Shown: positions 1 to 8,588, counted from the stretch's first letter. The stretch: DNA of 64,000 nucleotides from an uncultured Flavobacteriaceae bacterium (GCA_947494715.1 CANLWG010000003.1:124001-188000); one strand, 5' to 3'. A program made the numbers and translations. The notes: generated from the sequence alone by a model not told the origin.

Positions 1-437
1 ACTATCATTTTTTGGAGGATTCCATTGAAAAGGAGTACATGGTAGAAAATTTGGTGTTTACCGGTTTTGGAATTTTTTCGATTTTGGCCATCAGTATAGG
101 ATGTTTGGGACTTTTTGGATTAATGTCTTTTATGATATCGAAAAAAGCGAAGGAAATTGGTATACGAAAAGTCCTGGGTGCAACCCTATTCGAAAACCTT
201 TCCCTTTTTACAAAAGAATACATAGGATTAGTTTCTTTGGCCTTTCTAATTGCCGCACCTCTTGTGTACTATTTTATGAACCAATGGCTGGAAGGTTTTA
301 CATATCGAATTGAACTATCTTTTTGGATGTTTTTAAGTGGGGGATTTGTAACCCTAATAATCGCTATATTAACCTGTAGTTTTCAATCCATAAAAGCCGC
401 ATTGGCCAATCCGATATATGCCTTACGTGAGGAATAA
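1..437 (+). CDS. ABC transporter permease, FtsX/MacB type (3' part only)
   Basis: C-terminal part of an inner-membrane permease of the FtsX/MacB family, which couples a cytosolic ATPase to export or mechanotransmission. The open frame runs off the left edge of the window; the codon at 12 is an internal leucine (TTG), not a start, because coding continues upstream (YHFLEDSI...). Three membrane segments are visible, with the typical FtsX core between the first and second (KAKEIGIRKVLGA) and the typical ending (ALANPIYALREE, where the family has 'NPV..LR.E'). It ends 26 bp before the ATPase at 464, so the two form a transporter operon. The substrate cannot be read from this fragment. Permease identity is firm; the antimicrobial-peptide-transporter label often given to such proteins is only inference. 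Confidence 0.88.
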   Translation, partial: YHFLEDSIEKEYMVENLVFTGFGIFSILAISIGCLGLFGLMSFMISKKAKEIGIRKVLGATLFENLSLFTKEYIGLVSLAFLIAAPLVYYFMNQWLEGFTYRIELSFWMFLSGGFVTLIIAILTCSFQSIKAALANPIYALREE

Positions 438-463
438 ATAAATCATAAATTAAAACGAAAAAT

Positions 464-1129
464 ATGCTGTTACAACTAAGAAACATTTTTAAATGGGTAA
501 ATTCAGGAGGCCAACGTCTCTTCTTGCTAAAAGATATCAATCTTAATGTGGAGGAAGGGGAATTTATCTCGGTTATGGGCCCATCGGGTTCTGGAAAATC
601 TACCCTGCTCAATGTTATTGGGATGTTGGATAATTTTGATGAGGGAGAGTACGAATTTCTTCATGAACCGGTACATACCCTAAAGGAAAAACATAGGGCC
701 AATCTGTATAAGGAGTACATTGGTTTTGTATTTCAATCCTATCATTTGTTGGACGAGCTTACTGTGAAGGAAAATCTGGAAATGCCCCTGCTGTATAAAA
801 AATTCAAGGGTACGGAACGTAGGGCCATGGTTGCGGATATGTTGGACCGATTTAATATCGTTGGAAAAAAAGATCTTTTCCCCACACAATTGAGCGGAGG
901 CCAACAACAACTCGTAGGGGTGGCTAGGGCATTGATCGCCAACCCCAAACTGATTTTGGCTGATGAGCCTACGGGCAACCTGAATTCCGCGCAGAGTGAA
1001 GAAATTATGGGGCTTTTTAAGCAATTGAATTCCGAGGGTGTTACCATTATCCAAGTGACGCATTCTGAAAAGAATGCTGCCTACGGATCAAGGGTTATTA
1101 ACTTATTGGATGGAAGGATGATCAAGTAG
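464..1129 (+). CDS. ABC transporter ATP-binding protein (MacB/LolD class)
   Basis: 221-residue cytosolic ATPase that powers the upstream FtsX-type permease. Walker A is GPSGSGKST near residue 40, the Q-loop is in FVFQSYHLL, the signature is LSGGQQQ, Walker B is LILADEP and the H-loop histidine is in QVTHSEKN. The length is usual for LolD/MacB ATPases without extra domains. Two positions are unusual for the superfamily: the residues after the signature read LVGVARAL instead of RVA(I/V)ARAL, and the D-loop reads GNLNS instead of GNLDS. I believe both changes are shared by a flavobacterial subgroup, so the gene is probably active. The permease stop lies 26 bp upstream, and a repeat-rich spacer follows. 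Confidence 0.9.
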   Translation: MLLQLRNIFKWVNSGGQRLFLLKDINLNVEEGEFISVMGPSGSGKSTLLNVIGMLDNFDEGEYEFLHEPVHTLKEKHRANLYKEYIGFVFQSYHLLDELTVKENLEMPLLYKKFKGTERRAMVADMLDRFNIVGKKDLFPTQLSGGQQQLVGVARALIANPKLILADEPTGNLNSAQSEEIMGLFKQLNSEGVTIIQVTHSEKNAAYGSRVINLLDGRMIK

Positions 1130-1137
1130 TTACCTAA

Positions 1138-1298
1138 GAGCCTGTTTTGAAATATGTCAATTGTTTTTTTATGGTTCTTTTTGCGCCTAACTTCGTTAAA
1201 ATTTTCGGCCGTAGCCCTGCTATGCCCTTAAATTTTGCCTAGTTATGCATCAAAAACAGCCTATAAGAAATTTCAATCACATATTTCAAAACAGGCTC
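1138..1298. repeat. 161-bp palindromic element with 19-bp terminal inverted repeats
   Basis: The ends are perfect 19-bp inverted repeats: 1138-1156 (core CCTGTTTTGAAATATG) and 1280-1298. The interior also folds on itself: the TTTTTGCGCCTAAC region on the left roughly matches the reverse of GTTATGCATCAAAAA on the right, so the whole unit can form one long imperfect hairpin. No open reading frame fits inside. It could be a non-autonomous (MITE- or BIME-like) repeat. A sequence resembling one end occurs at 44332-44353. Confidence 0.6.
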
Positions 1299-1299
1299 C

Positions 1300-1375
1300 A
1301 AAAAAACCGGTGCGCGAGACGCACCGGTTTCAACAAACTAACTCAAACTAGACTAACTCAAATAATCACATTGCA
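1300..1375 (-). ncRNA. Candidate small RNA with terminator, or orphan SusC-type leader on the opposite strand
   Basis: Arms 1304-1314 and 1320-1330 form an 11-bp GC-rich stem (AAACCGGTGCG and its complement). The run of seven As at 1300-1306 means the U-tract belongs to the minus strand, so this is an intrinsic terminator for a minus-strand transcript. No minus-strand gene lies to its right. Just upstream of the stem on the minus strand is a twice-repeated TTTGAGTTAGT motif (1331-1361). The same layout (motif, stem, U-tract) lies antisense to the susC leader at 50824-50876. Seen from the plus strand it is a susC-like leader without a susC gene. The next plus-strand start is 400 bp away at 1736. 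Function is inferred from layout only. Confidence 0.4.
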
Positions 1376-1698
1376 AAACTCGTGGTTCAACTTGTATTGA
1401 TGGTTAATATAACATGAAGGAAACATCATAAAAACCCATTCCTTAATTTTCTATGATTTGAATAGAGTTCCTACTTCTTTCCAGACATGAAAATACCACA
1501 CCCCAAAAGAGGCGAACGCTCCAAAAAAAATGCGGCTATGTTTTCTACTAAGTTTCAAAAATCAGGGATTAGTTTACAAAAGGTAAATTATTTGAAGTAA
1601 AGAAAAGCCTACCAAGTATTTATGGAATTCTAAACTTGTTCTTAAAATGAAGCGAAATTCAACAAAAGGAATTCTCTGAAGATGATTTTTAGATTTAG

Positions 1699-1706
1699 TA
1701 CATTTG
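1699..1706 (+). promoter_or_regulatory. Promoter -7 box for the Kelch gene
   Basis: TACATTTG fits the Bacteroidota -7 consensus TAnnTTTG and sits 29 bp before the ATG at 1736. No strong -33 box is visible at the right distance. The site lies inside the longest possible reading frame (ATG at 1682), which supports choosing the later start. Confidence 0.4.
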
Positions 1707-1735
1707 GCTATATCAAGAATTTAATTCAACGTCAA

Positions 1736-2749
1736 ATGAAAAATGTATTTGTTCTCCTCTGCTTTCTCCTGATTATTGCGGCATGTAAAGAAGCACCAAA
1801 AAACATCAATGAAACGACAGCCCAAGAACAGGTCATGGAACCTTTGTGGGAATCGGTTGTTTCCAAAGATGGCAGTAAACCGGTACAACGTCATGAGGCC
1901 GCTTTTGTTAGGGTTGAGGATAAATTTTATCTGTTCGGAGGTCGTGGAATACGGCCAGTAAGTATTTATGATACGCAAACGGAAACGTGGTCTCAAGGCA
2001 CAGAACCTCCAATAGAAATGCACCATTTTCAACCTGTTGTCCATGAAAACAAGATTTATGTTGTGGGAGCTTTGACCGAGGGATGGCCCAATGAAACGCC
2101 CATCACACATATTTATGTATACGACCCTGCGACCGATAAATGGTCCGAAGGAGATGAAATTCCTTCGGAACGGTTAAGAGGTTCTACGGGGAATGTTATT
2201 TACGATGGGAGGATATATGTCTCATGTGGCATAAAGAACGGCCACATAGGGGATCATAAGAATTGGATGGATAGCTACGACCTGAACACAGGAGAATGGC
2301 AGATTTTGGCAGATGCCCCAAGACCACGCGATCACTTTCAATCCGTTGAAGCAAACGGGAAGATTTATGCATTGGCCGGGAGGAATACCGGAGCATCCGA
2401 TGAGCCTTTTGGAAGTACTATAGGAAAGACTGATGTATATGACATTGCTAGCAATAGCTGGACGACTTTACTCCATGAGATACCCACCCAACGCGCCGGT
2501 AATATGGCCATTTTGCAAGGGAATGAGATTCTTGTATTGGGAGGGGAGTCAAGTACCCAAGAAAAGGCACATGCCCATGTGGAAGCACTTGATATTGGTA
2601 GTGAGACCTGGGAATCCCTACCTTCAATGATAGAAGGAAGGCACGGTACCGGGGTTTTGGAATTTGATGGAGACCTATATGTAGCTTCCGGTTGTGGAAA
2701 TCGAGGTGGAGAACCTGAGTTGTACACCATGGAAAAATTCACGAGGTAG
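1736..2749 (+). CDS. Kelch-repeat lipoprotein (NanM-like beta-propeller)
   Basis: 337-residue exported beta-propeller. From the chosen start the N-terminus is a lipoprotein signal with the lipobox IIAAC, cysteine at residue 17, so the protein should be anchored in an envelope membrane. About six Kelch units follow, recognisable by GG or G-turns followed by a tyrosine and an aspartate-rich turn and tryptophan (YDTQTETW, YDPATDKW, YDLNTGEW, YDIASNSW). NanM-type Kelch proteins mutarotate or epimerise sugars, and the neighbours (AGE epimerase, SSS symporter, NagX-like) are all sugar-related, so a role in periplasmic sugar processing is likely but inferred. The frame is open from 1682, but the extra 18 residues would place the signal peptide internally and the -7 box lies in that stretch. 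It converges on the AGE gene with a 21-bp gap. Confidence 0.82.
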   Translation: MKNVFVLLCFLLIIAACKEAPKNINETTAQEQVMEPLWESVVSKDGSKPVQRHEAAFVRVEDKFYLFGGRGIRPVSIYDTQTETWSQGTEPPIEMHHFQPVVHENKIYVVGALTEGWPNETPITHIYVYDPATDKWSEGDEIPSERLRGSTGNVIYDGRIYVSCGIKNGHIGDHKNWMDSYDLNTGEWQILADAPRPRDHFQSVEANGKIYALAGRNTGASDEPFGSTIGKTDVYDIASNSWTTLLHEIPTQRAGNMAILQGNEILVLGGESSTQEKAHAHVEALDIGSETWESLPSMIEGRHGTGVLEFDGDLYVASGCGNRGGEPELYTMEKFTR

Positions 2750-2770
2750 GCAACGGACAGACTCTCTTTG

Positions 2771-4180
2771 TTAGTGCTTCTCTTCGGTCAAAGGGAATTC
2801 ATCTTTTAGCATCTGTACGGTGTTCACCAATGCCCGTATATTATGATAATTAACTTTCCAATTATGAGCCTTTGCATCATATTTGGCTTCGGGATGGGTG
2901 TCTAATCCTTCATGGAACCACCCACCATATTGGTGGTCTATCATATGGGTAACGAGATAATCCCATTGCTTTTCGAATAACTCCAAATACCTCGATTCAT
3001 CCGGGAATAGCTTGGAAAACAGTAAAAGGGAATTAAGCCCTTCCGCCTGTGTCCACCATACTTTTGCCTCGTTTTCAATGGTGCGTTTACCCTCTTCATC
3101 CCAATAATAGCCCCCATCATAGAATCCTCCGTTCTGTTCATCCCAACCCCATTCAAGGGCATGATCCACCATCTTCTTTGCTTTTTTCAAAGTAGCGGAA
3201 TCTTTTTTCTTGCCCAATACATGGGAGGCCTCTAACATGAGAAAGGCGGTTTCTACGTCATGACCAAAGGAAACATGATCCATCCAAAAATTTTGCTTTC
3301 TATAGGTATCCGTTGAATCCCGTAGCGAGATTGGCTTCCAATCGCGTTCCAGGTGCAAACTGAGGTAGCCCTTTGAGGTAGTTATGGTATCCCTTATCAA
3401 CCCTAATAATTCCTCCAGACGTTGTTTCAATAAGGGGTTTTCCCATACTTCGTACAGAGCGGTGAAACTCTCCAAAAGGTGAATGGAAGAGTTTTGATCC
3501 TTCCAATCCTTTCGGGCGAAATTATCATAATCGGAATCATTCTTATCGACATCCAGCAACCAAGACCCATTGGGTTTTAGAACATCAAAATAGCCTTTGT
3601 GTACTGGGTCATGGGCGTGCTCCTCTAACCATAAAAAAGTCTTTTTTGCTAGGTTAAGGGCCGTGGTATCCTTGGAAGCTTTATAATAAGTGGCGAGCCC
3701 GTAGATAGCAAAGGAGTTGCCATATGTGCTTTTGGTATTGGAAAGTACGACTGAAGAATCGTTTTTTGTCCGTATTAAAGTATGGAAACCGCCATAATTT
3801 TTATCCCACATCACATCATTTAGGAATCGGTATCCATGCGCTGCAATTTCTTCGTACTTCTTATCTTCATAAAAAAGGGCAAGGGTAGAAGCGGTCCAAA
3901 CATGACGTGCCTGACTCACCAACATTTTGTTTTGCTTCCCTTCTTTTTCCCATTTGTAGTTAAAATTGGACCAAAATCCACCATGAATGCTATCCACGGT
4001 TTTCGGGTACCACGTCTGGACAAGGGTATCCAAAGAAACTTCAATTTCAGATAGTAGTCCCGTGTCTTGTACAGATTCGGTTTTGTTCGTCCTGCAGGAA
4101 ACGAACAATAGTACACATAAAAATAATACTGATTTTATACATACGGGGTTATTGGAAATCAGATTGGACATAAGCTTCAT
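2771..4180 (-). CDS. AGE-family sugar epimerase, exported lipoprotein
   Basis: 469 residues with the (alpha/alpha)6-barrel pattern of N-acylglucosamine 2-epimerase / cellobiose 2-epimerase. Diagnostic stretches are GGFWSNFNYKW near the front, YGNSFAIYGLATYY, MDHVSFGHDVETAFLM with the conserved histidine, EAKVWWTQAEGLNSLL and the final HNWKVNYHNIRAL. The N-terminus carries a hydrophobic segment and a lipobox (LLFVSC), so this copy is exported, whereas characterised family members are mostly cytosolic. The gene lies 46 bp downstream of the TauE/SafE permease on the same strand and probably shares its transcript. Likely job: interconversion of a glucose/mannose-type or amino sugar before uptake by the SSS symporter. 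The substrate is not readable from sequence. Confidence 0.85.
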   Translation of the reverse strand: MKLMSNLISNNPVCIKSVLFLCVLLFVSCRTNKTESVQDTGLLSEIEVSLDTLVQTWYPKTVDSIHGGFWSNFNYKWEKEGKQNKMLVSQARHVWTASTLALFYEDKKYEEIAAHGYRFLNDVMWDKNYGGFHTLIRTKNDSSVVLSNTKSTYGNSFAIYGLATYYKASKDTTALNLAKKTFLWLEEHAHDPVHKGYFDVLKPNGSWLLDVDKNDSDYDNFARKDWKDQNSSIHLLESFTALYEVWENPLLKQRLEELLGLIRDTITTSKGYLSLHLERDWKPISLRDSTDTYRKQNFWMDHVSFGHDVETAFLMLEASHVLGKKKDSATLKKAKKMVDHALEWGWDEQNGGFYDGGYYWDEEGKRTIENEAKVWWTQAEGLNSLLLFSKLFPDESRYLELFEKQWDYLVTHMIDHQYGGWFHEGLDTHPEAKYDAKAHNWKVNYHNIRALVNTVQMLKDEFPLTEEKH

Positions 4181-4226
4181 CTATTTGATATAAAGCTACT
4201 TATATTTTCTGAAAAATGGATATTGA

Positions 4227-4982
4227 TTAGCGTAATAGAATCAATAAGGCCCCTAAGGCGGTCAGTATTAATATCATCTTTCTGTAAAAACCTTCTCGTA
4301 TAATTTTTACCAAGCGTACCCCAACATATAGGCCTATAAAAATTCCGGGAACCAACCTTAAATCTATAAGTACAGACTCCCAAGTAATTGTTCCCCAAGA
4401 CCATATATGAAAGGGAAGTTTAAAAATATTGATGATAAAGAACAGCCAAGCAGCGGTTCCTATAAATTCGTTTTTAGGCAAGCGCATGGCCAAGAAAAAG
4501 ATATTGGCAAAGGCTCCCGCCAAATTTCCGATCATCGTGGTAATCCCGGCCATAATACCCATGAATCCAGCAAAAGCCCAATGGTCAGGAACCGTTTTGG
4601 ATTTTCTACGATCCCACCAATACATCATTATGACACTTCCCAAGATAATGAAGGCCATCCCGATTTTAAAAGTACCTTCGTCCAAATCCTTCCCAATAAG
4701 TACCCCTATTAGGACGCCTGCCATCATCCAAGGTAGAAAACGGATAATGTATTTCCATTGGGTATGCCTATTGTAATAGATTACGGCAAAAATGTCGCCG
4801 ACAATTAGAAGAGGTACGATCAGACCTGTAGAATTCTTTGCACCAAAGGCCAAGGCCATGAATGTTACGATGATAATGGCGATTCCTTTAATACCGCTTT
4901 TGGAGACACCAATGACAAAAGCTGCTACAAAGGCCAAGGTCCAAGAAGTAATTGGAATTTCAGATACTAGGGTTGGTTGCAC
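4227..4982 (-). CDS. TauE/SafE family membrane permease
   Basis: 251 residues with about seven to eight membrane spans and the two-repeat layout of the TauE/SafE (sulfite exporter, DUF81) family. Family-like motifs are the N-terminal FVIGVSKSGIKG and the second-repeat GITTMIGNLAGAFANIFFLAM. Members export sulfite, sulfoacetate and other small anions; the substrate here is unknown. The gene is divergent from the SSS symporter (74 bp between starts) and leads into the AGE epimerase. The sulfur link is of interest because the element at 40-57 kb encodes sulfatases, but no direct connection is visible. Confidence 0.87.
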   Translation of the reverse strand: MQPTLVSEIPITSWTLAFVAAFVIGVSKSGIKGIAIIIVTFMALAFGAKNSTGLIVPLLIVGDIFAVIYYNRHTQWKYIIRFLPWMMAGVLIGVLIGKDLDEGTFKIGMAFIILGSVIMMYWWDRRKSKTVPDHWAFAGFMGIMAGITTMIGNLAGAFANIFFLAMRLPKNEFIGTAAWLFFIINIFKLPFHIWSWGTITWESVLIDLRLVPGIFIGLYVGVRLVKIIREGFYRKMILILTALGALLILLR

Positions 4983-5006
4983 TAAGGTAGTTTAACAGTG
5001 GAACCA

Positions 5007-5014
5007 CAAAAGTA
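5007..5014 (-). promoter_or_regulatory. Promoter -7 box for the TauE-AGE operon
   Basis: On the minus strand this reads TACTTTTG, a full match to TAnnTTTG, 24 bp before the TauE/SafE start. The -33 region is not convincing, so the call rests on the -7 box and its position in the divergent spacer. Confidence 0.4.
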
Positions 5015-5027
5015 TCTTAAAAAATAA

Positions 5028-5035
5028 TATCTTTA
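5028..5035 (+). promoter_or_regulatory. Promoter -7 box for the symporter operon
   Basis: TATCTTTA matches seven of eight positions of the TATCTTTG form of the Bacteroidota -7 box, 21 bp before the ATG at 5057. It overlaps the divergent promoter region of the TauE-AGE operon. No clear -33 box was found. Confidence 0.35.
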
Positions 5036-5056
5036 TCCATCAACCAAAACCAAACT

Positions 5057-6868
5057 ATGGAACTCAGTACGCTAGATTATAGTTTTATCATTGTTTTTTT
5101 CTCGATAGTTTTAGGAATCGGAATTTACGTATCCAAAAAATCGGGAAAGAATTCATCTGAGTTTTTTCTTTCTGGCAGAACTATGCCATGGTGGTTGCTG
5201 GGCCTTTCTATGGTTGCAACAACTTTTTCCACGGATACGCCTAACCTGGTCACCGATATTGTGCGTAGCAGTGGGGTTTCAGGGAACTGGAGTTGGTGGT
5301 GTTATTTGATAACAGGACTTTTAACCGTATTCGTATACGCCAAACTTTGGCGTAAATCGAATGTAAAGACCGATCTTGAGTTCTACGAATTGCGATACGG
5401 AGGAAAACCTGCTAGTTTTTTAAGAAAATTCCGCGCCGTTTATCTTGGGGTCTTGTTTAATGTGATCACTATGGCGGCCGTTACCTTGGCAGCGATTAAA
5501 ATAGGCGGGATTATGCTGGGCCTGGAACCGTTGGAAACCGTGATAGGCGCAGGGTTGATTACCGTAATATTTAGTGCATTGGGGGGGTTTAAAGGTGTCG
5601 TTTATACAGATTTTCTTTTGTTTTTTGTAGCCATGTCAGGTGCTATTGGGGCTGCATATTATCTTGTAAATATTCCAGAAGTTGGAGGAATACAAGCCAT
5701 GATGGCAAATGAATTGGTGACTTCAAAAATTGATATTTTACCGGATTTAAGTGATAGTAAGGCAGTGATCATGTTGTTGGTCATCCCCTTGGCCGTACAA
5801 TGGTGGAGTTCATGGTATCCTGGAGGAGAACCCGGGGGAGGAGGCTACATCGCGCAAAGAATGTTAGCTGCAAAAAATGAAAACCATGCCATAGGGGCTA
5901 CCTTTTTCTTTAACATAATGCACTATGCACTACGTCCTTGGCCATGGATATTGGTTGCTTTGGCCTCGTTGGTAGTATATCCCGATATAGCTAGTATACA
6001 TGAAGCCTTTCCTAACGTTGCAGAGAGTAAATTGGGCCATGACTTGGCCTATTCCGCCATGCTGACCAAACTGCCCAGCGGACTTTTGGGCCTTGTTCTG
6101 GCTTCGTTGATAGCCGCTTATATGAGTACTATTTCTACCCAATTGAATTGGGGGTCCTCATATATTGTTTTTGATTTTTACAAACAACAGATCAACCCTG
6201 ATGCAACTGAAAAGCAAATGGTAGCGGTAGGAAGGTTATCAACCGTTTTATTGATGGTATTAAGTGCTATATTGGCCTTGGCCTTGGAGAATGCCTTCCA
6301 AGTATTCGAACTTTTGGTCACCTTTGGTGCCGGAACGGGACTAATTTTTATACTGCGCTGGTTCTGGTGGCGAATCAATTCTTGGAGCGAGATTACCGCC
6401 ATGTTCGCTTCCGGCATTATATCTATACTATTGAAGGCCACGGCCATTGGCCCATTCTTTTTTGACCCCACTACGGGTATCTTGCCGGATTGGGCGGAAT
6501 ATCCTTTTGTAGTGGTAATAACCACAGCGATCTGGTTGGCCGCGACTTTTATGACACAACCGGAATCCAAAGAAGTACTGCAAAGCTTTTATAAAAAAAT
6601 ACAACCTGGCGGCCCCGGATGGGCAAAGGTGGTAAGAGATGCCAAGGATGAAAATAAGGACATTGTAGTATCCAATGAGAAGTGGAGTGTTCCACAAGGC
6701 ATAACGGCTATGCTGTTGGGTTGCGTGCTGATTTATACCATAATGTTTGCAACGGGATACTGGATTTATGGGCGCACTACTTCCGCTTTGATTTTAACGG
6801 GAATTGCTGCGGTATCAGGATTTTTGCTCGTTAAAGCGTGGAACCGAATGAAAGATAATCTTTTATAA
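5057..6868 (+). CDS. Sodium:solute symporter (SSS family)
   Basis: 603-residue integral membrane protein of the sodium/solute symporter family (SGLT/PutP fold), which imports a sugar or organic solute with sodium. About 13 to 14 membrane spans can be traced. The N-terminal signature region (SGRTMPWWLLGLSMVATTFSTDTPNLVTD) has the conserved S-T-D residues of the first core helix. The length is somewhat greater than PutP, as in many Bacteroidota sugar symporters. It is the first gene of a tight plus-strand operon: only 2 bp separate its stop from the NagX-like gene and 2 bp that gene from the next. With the Kelch and AGE proteins alongside, a monosaccharide or amino-sugar substrate is likely. 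Confidence 0.9.
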   Translation: MELSTLDYSFIIVFFSIVLGIGIYVSKKSGKNSSEFFLSGRTMPWWLLGLSMVATTFSTDTPNLVTDIVRSSGVSGNWSWWCYLITGLLTVFVYAKLWRKSNVKTDLEFYELRYGGKPASFLRKFRAVYLGVLFNVITMAAVTLAAIKIGGIMLGLEPLETVIGAGLITVIFSALGGFKGVVYTDFLLFFVAMSGAIGAAYYLVNIPEVGGIQAMMANELVTSKIDILPDLSDSKAVIMLLVIPLAVQWWSSWYPGGEPGGGGYIAQRMLAAKNENHAIGATFFFNIMHYALRPWPWILVALASLVVYPDIASIHEAFPNVAESKLGHDLAYSAMLTKLPSGLLGLVLASLIAAYMSTISTQLNWGSSYIVFDFYKQQINPDATEKQMVAVGRLSTVLLMVLSAILALALENAFQVFELLVTFGAGTGLIFILRWFWWRINSWSEITAMFASGIISILLKATAIGPFFFDPTTGILPDWAEYPFVVVITTAIWLAATFMTQPESKEVLQSFYKKIQPGGPGWAKVVRDAKDENKDIVVSNEKWSVPQGITAMLLGCVLIYTIMFATGYWIYGRTTSALILTGIAAVSGFLLVKAWNRMKDNLL

Positions 6869-6870
6869 TT

Positions 6871-7965
6871 ATGTCGCTACAAAACCGAATCATTTCCGTA
6901 GATATTTTCAGGGGACTTACTATAGTTCTAATGATTTTGGTCAATACTCCAGGAACATGGTCCGCCGTATACGCACCTTTTCTACATGCGGATTGGCATG
7001 GGTATACCCCCACGGATCTGGTATTTCCCTTTTTCCTTTTTATAGTTGGGACCTCCATTGTATTCGCCTATAAAAACAAGCCCATTAATGCAAAGACCTA
7101 TAAAAAGATTACGGTCCGCACTCTAAAATTGATTGGTTTGGGCCTTTTTCTTGGGGCGTTTACCATTAGTTTTCCCTTTATAAAGGATTTTGCGGAAATT
7201 CGGTTTCCAGGTGTTTTACAACGTATAGGTGTAGTATTCTTTTTCGCAGCAATTTTGTTCCTCAACGTTAACTGGAAAACCCTTGTTGGCATATGCGCCT
7301 TTCTTTTGATAGGTTATTGGCTATTAATGGGTTTTGTGCCGGTAAATGGAATGGAATCCACTTTTGAAAGGGCATCCAATAATTTGGCCAATTATGTAGA
7401 TCTTAACGTTTTAGGGACGCATATGTGGAAGGAAGATTACGATCCGGAAGGCCTATTAAGTACGATACCCGCGATTTGTAGTTCGTTATTGGGCATCTTT
7501 ACAGGACTGGTATTAACATCCAAACAGCCTAAAAAAGTGACCCTCATGGTCGGCATAGGAGGTTCGTTGCTTCTACTTGGACATTTATGGGATTTTGTCT
7601 TCCCCATCAACAAGGCGCTTTGGACCAGTAGTTTTGTATTGGTTACGGCAGGTTGGGCCAATATGTTCCTGGCATTGATCTACTATTTGACGGATGTAAA
7701 GGGGATTGAATTCGGAAGTATTTTCCGATATGCGGGTGCCAATGCCATTATCGTATATTTTTTGTCCAGTTTTATTACCAATATTTTTTATTCGATCAAA
7801 GTGGGCGAAGACACCTCACTTCATGGATGGCTCTTTGATACCATTTATGTCCATGATTTTATGTCCATGCAACTCTCCTCTTTACTTTATGGTCTTTCGG
7901 TCGTTGCATTTTATTGCCTTCTGGCCTACGTTTTATATCAAAGGAAGATTTTTATTAAGGTTTAA
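6871..7965 (+). CDS. NagX-like acyltransferase (DUF5009, heparan-alpha-glucosaminide N-acetyltransferase family)
   Basis: 364 residues with about ten membrane spans. The N-terminal signature SVDIFRGLTIVLMILVN and the following DLVFPFFLFIVGTSI are typical of DUF5009/NagX proteins, relatives of the lysosomal enzyme that moves an acetyl group across the membrane to a terminal glucosamine. In Bacteroidota such genes accompany amino-sugar use. The start lies 2 bp after the symporter stop, so the two are translationally linked. Membership in the family is firm; the sugar acceptor is inferred from context. Confidence 0.85.
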   Translation: MSLQNRIISVDIFRGLTIVLMILVNTPGTWSAVYAPFLHADWHGYTPTDLVFPFFLFIVGTSIVFAYKNKPINAKTYKKITVRTLKLIGLGLFLGAFTISFPFIKDFAEIRFPGVLQRIGVVFFFAAILFLNVNWKTLVGICAFLLIGYWLLMGFVPVNGMESTFERASNNLANYVDLNVLGTHMWKEDYDPEGLLSTIPAICSSLLGIFTGLVLTSKQPKKVTLMVGIGGSLLLLGHLWDFVFPINKALWTSSFVLVTAGWANMFLALIYYLTDVKGIEFGSIFRYAGANAIIVYFLSSFITNIFYSIKVGEDTSLHGWLFDTIYVHDFMSMQLSSLLYGLSVVAFYCLLAYVLYQRKIFIKV

Positions 7966-7967
7966 AT

Positions 7968-8588
7968 ATGCAAGGCAAGGGATACTTAATTTTTTCTCTT
8001 TTTTTATGTTTTATGACGTTCTCAACAATAGTCTTAGGTCAAGAGCAATATAAAAAAGGGTACGTGGTTACCAATGATAATGATACATTATGGGGTTTTG
8101 TAAAAGACCGCAAGCCATCCCCTTTTGGAGAGATATATGAAAAAATCCGCTTTAGTGATAATGAACGTGGTAAAAGAAAAAAACGCTTTGCCCCAAATCA
8201 AATAATGGCTTATATGGTGGATAATAAGGTCTATCATAGCATATGGTTTAATGTAAGCAAGGACTTTTTTAAGGATATTGTAGTAAGTGCCCCAGGCAGT
8301 GGGAAAAGAGTCTTTCTCAGAGTAGAAGAAACAGGGTATCTTACACATTACGTGGATGAATTTCAAGAGCAGGGAGAGGAATTGGTTCAGGAAATAAACT
8401 ACTTTAAAAAAGAAAACAACCCAAAACTAATCAGGGCCACTCAAGGCCTGTTGGGATTGAAAAGGAAGCGATTAATAGAATTTTTTAGCGACTGCCCACC
8501 TTTAGTCGATAAAATCCGGAAAAAGGAGTTTAAGTATGCTTTTGAAGTAGCCCGCTTCTATAACGATTGGAAGGAAAATAATCCCTAA
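7968..8588 (+). CDS. Uncharacterised secreted protein
   Basis: 206 residues; I do not recognise a named family. A signal peptide is clear (hydrophobic residues 6-23, likely cut after VLGQ). The mature part starts KKGYVVTNDNDTLWGFVKDRKP, a pattern met in Bacteroidota exported proteins of unknown role that follow 'GYVIT..GDTI.G.I', then becomes charged and contains one pair of conserved-looking aromatic stretches. It begins 2 bp after the NagX-like gene, so it is the last gene of the symporter operon. It converges on ribE with a 20-bp gap. No function is proposed beyond an envelope location. Confidence 0.7.
   Translation: MQGKGYLIFSLFLCFMTFSTIVLGQEQYKKGYVVTNDNDTLWGFVKDRKPSPFGEIYEKIRFSDNERGKRKKRFAPNQIMAYMVDNKVYHSIWFNVSKDFFKDIVVSAPGSGKRVFLRVEETGYLTHYVDEFQEQGEELVQEINYFKKENNPKLIRATQGLLGLKRKRLIEFFSDCPPLVDKIRKKEFKYAFEVARFYNDWKENNP

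Noticed and set aside
1304-1330. Hairpin read as the terminator of the ABC operon on the plus strand
   Set aside because: There is no T-run after it on the plus strand; the U-tract is on the minus strand.
4407-4776. Plus-strand frames across the TauE/SafE gene
   Set aside because: Shadow frames of a well-supported membrane protein gene.
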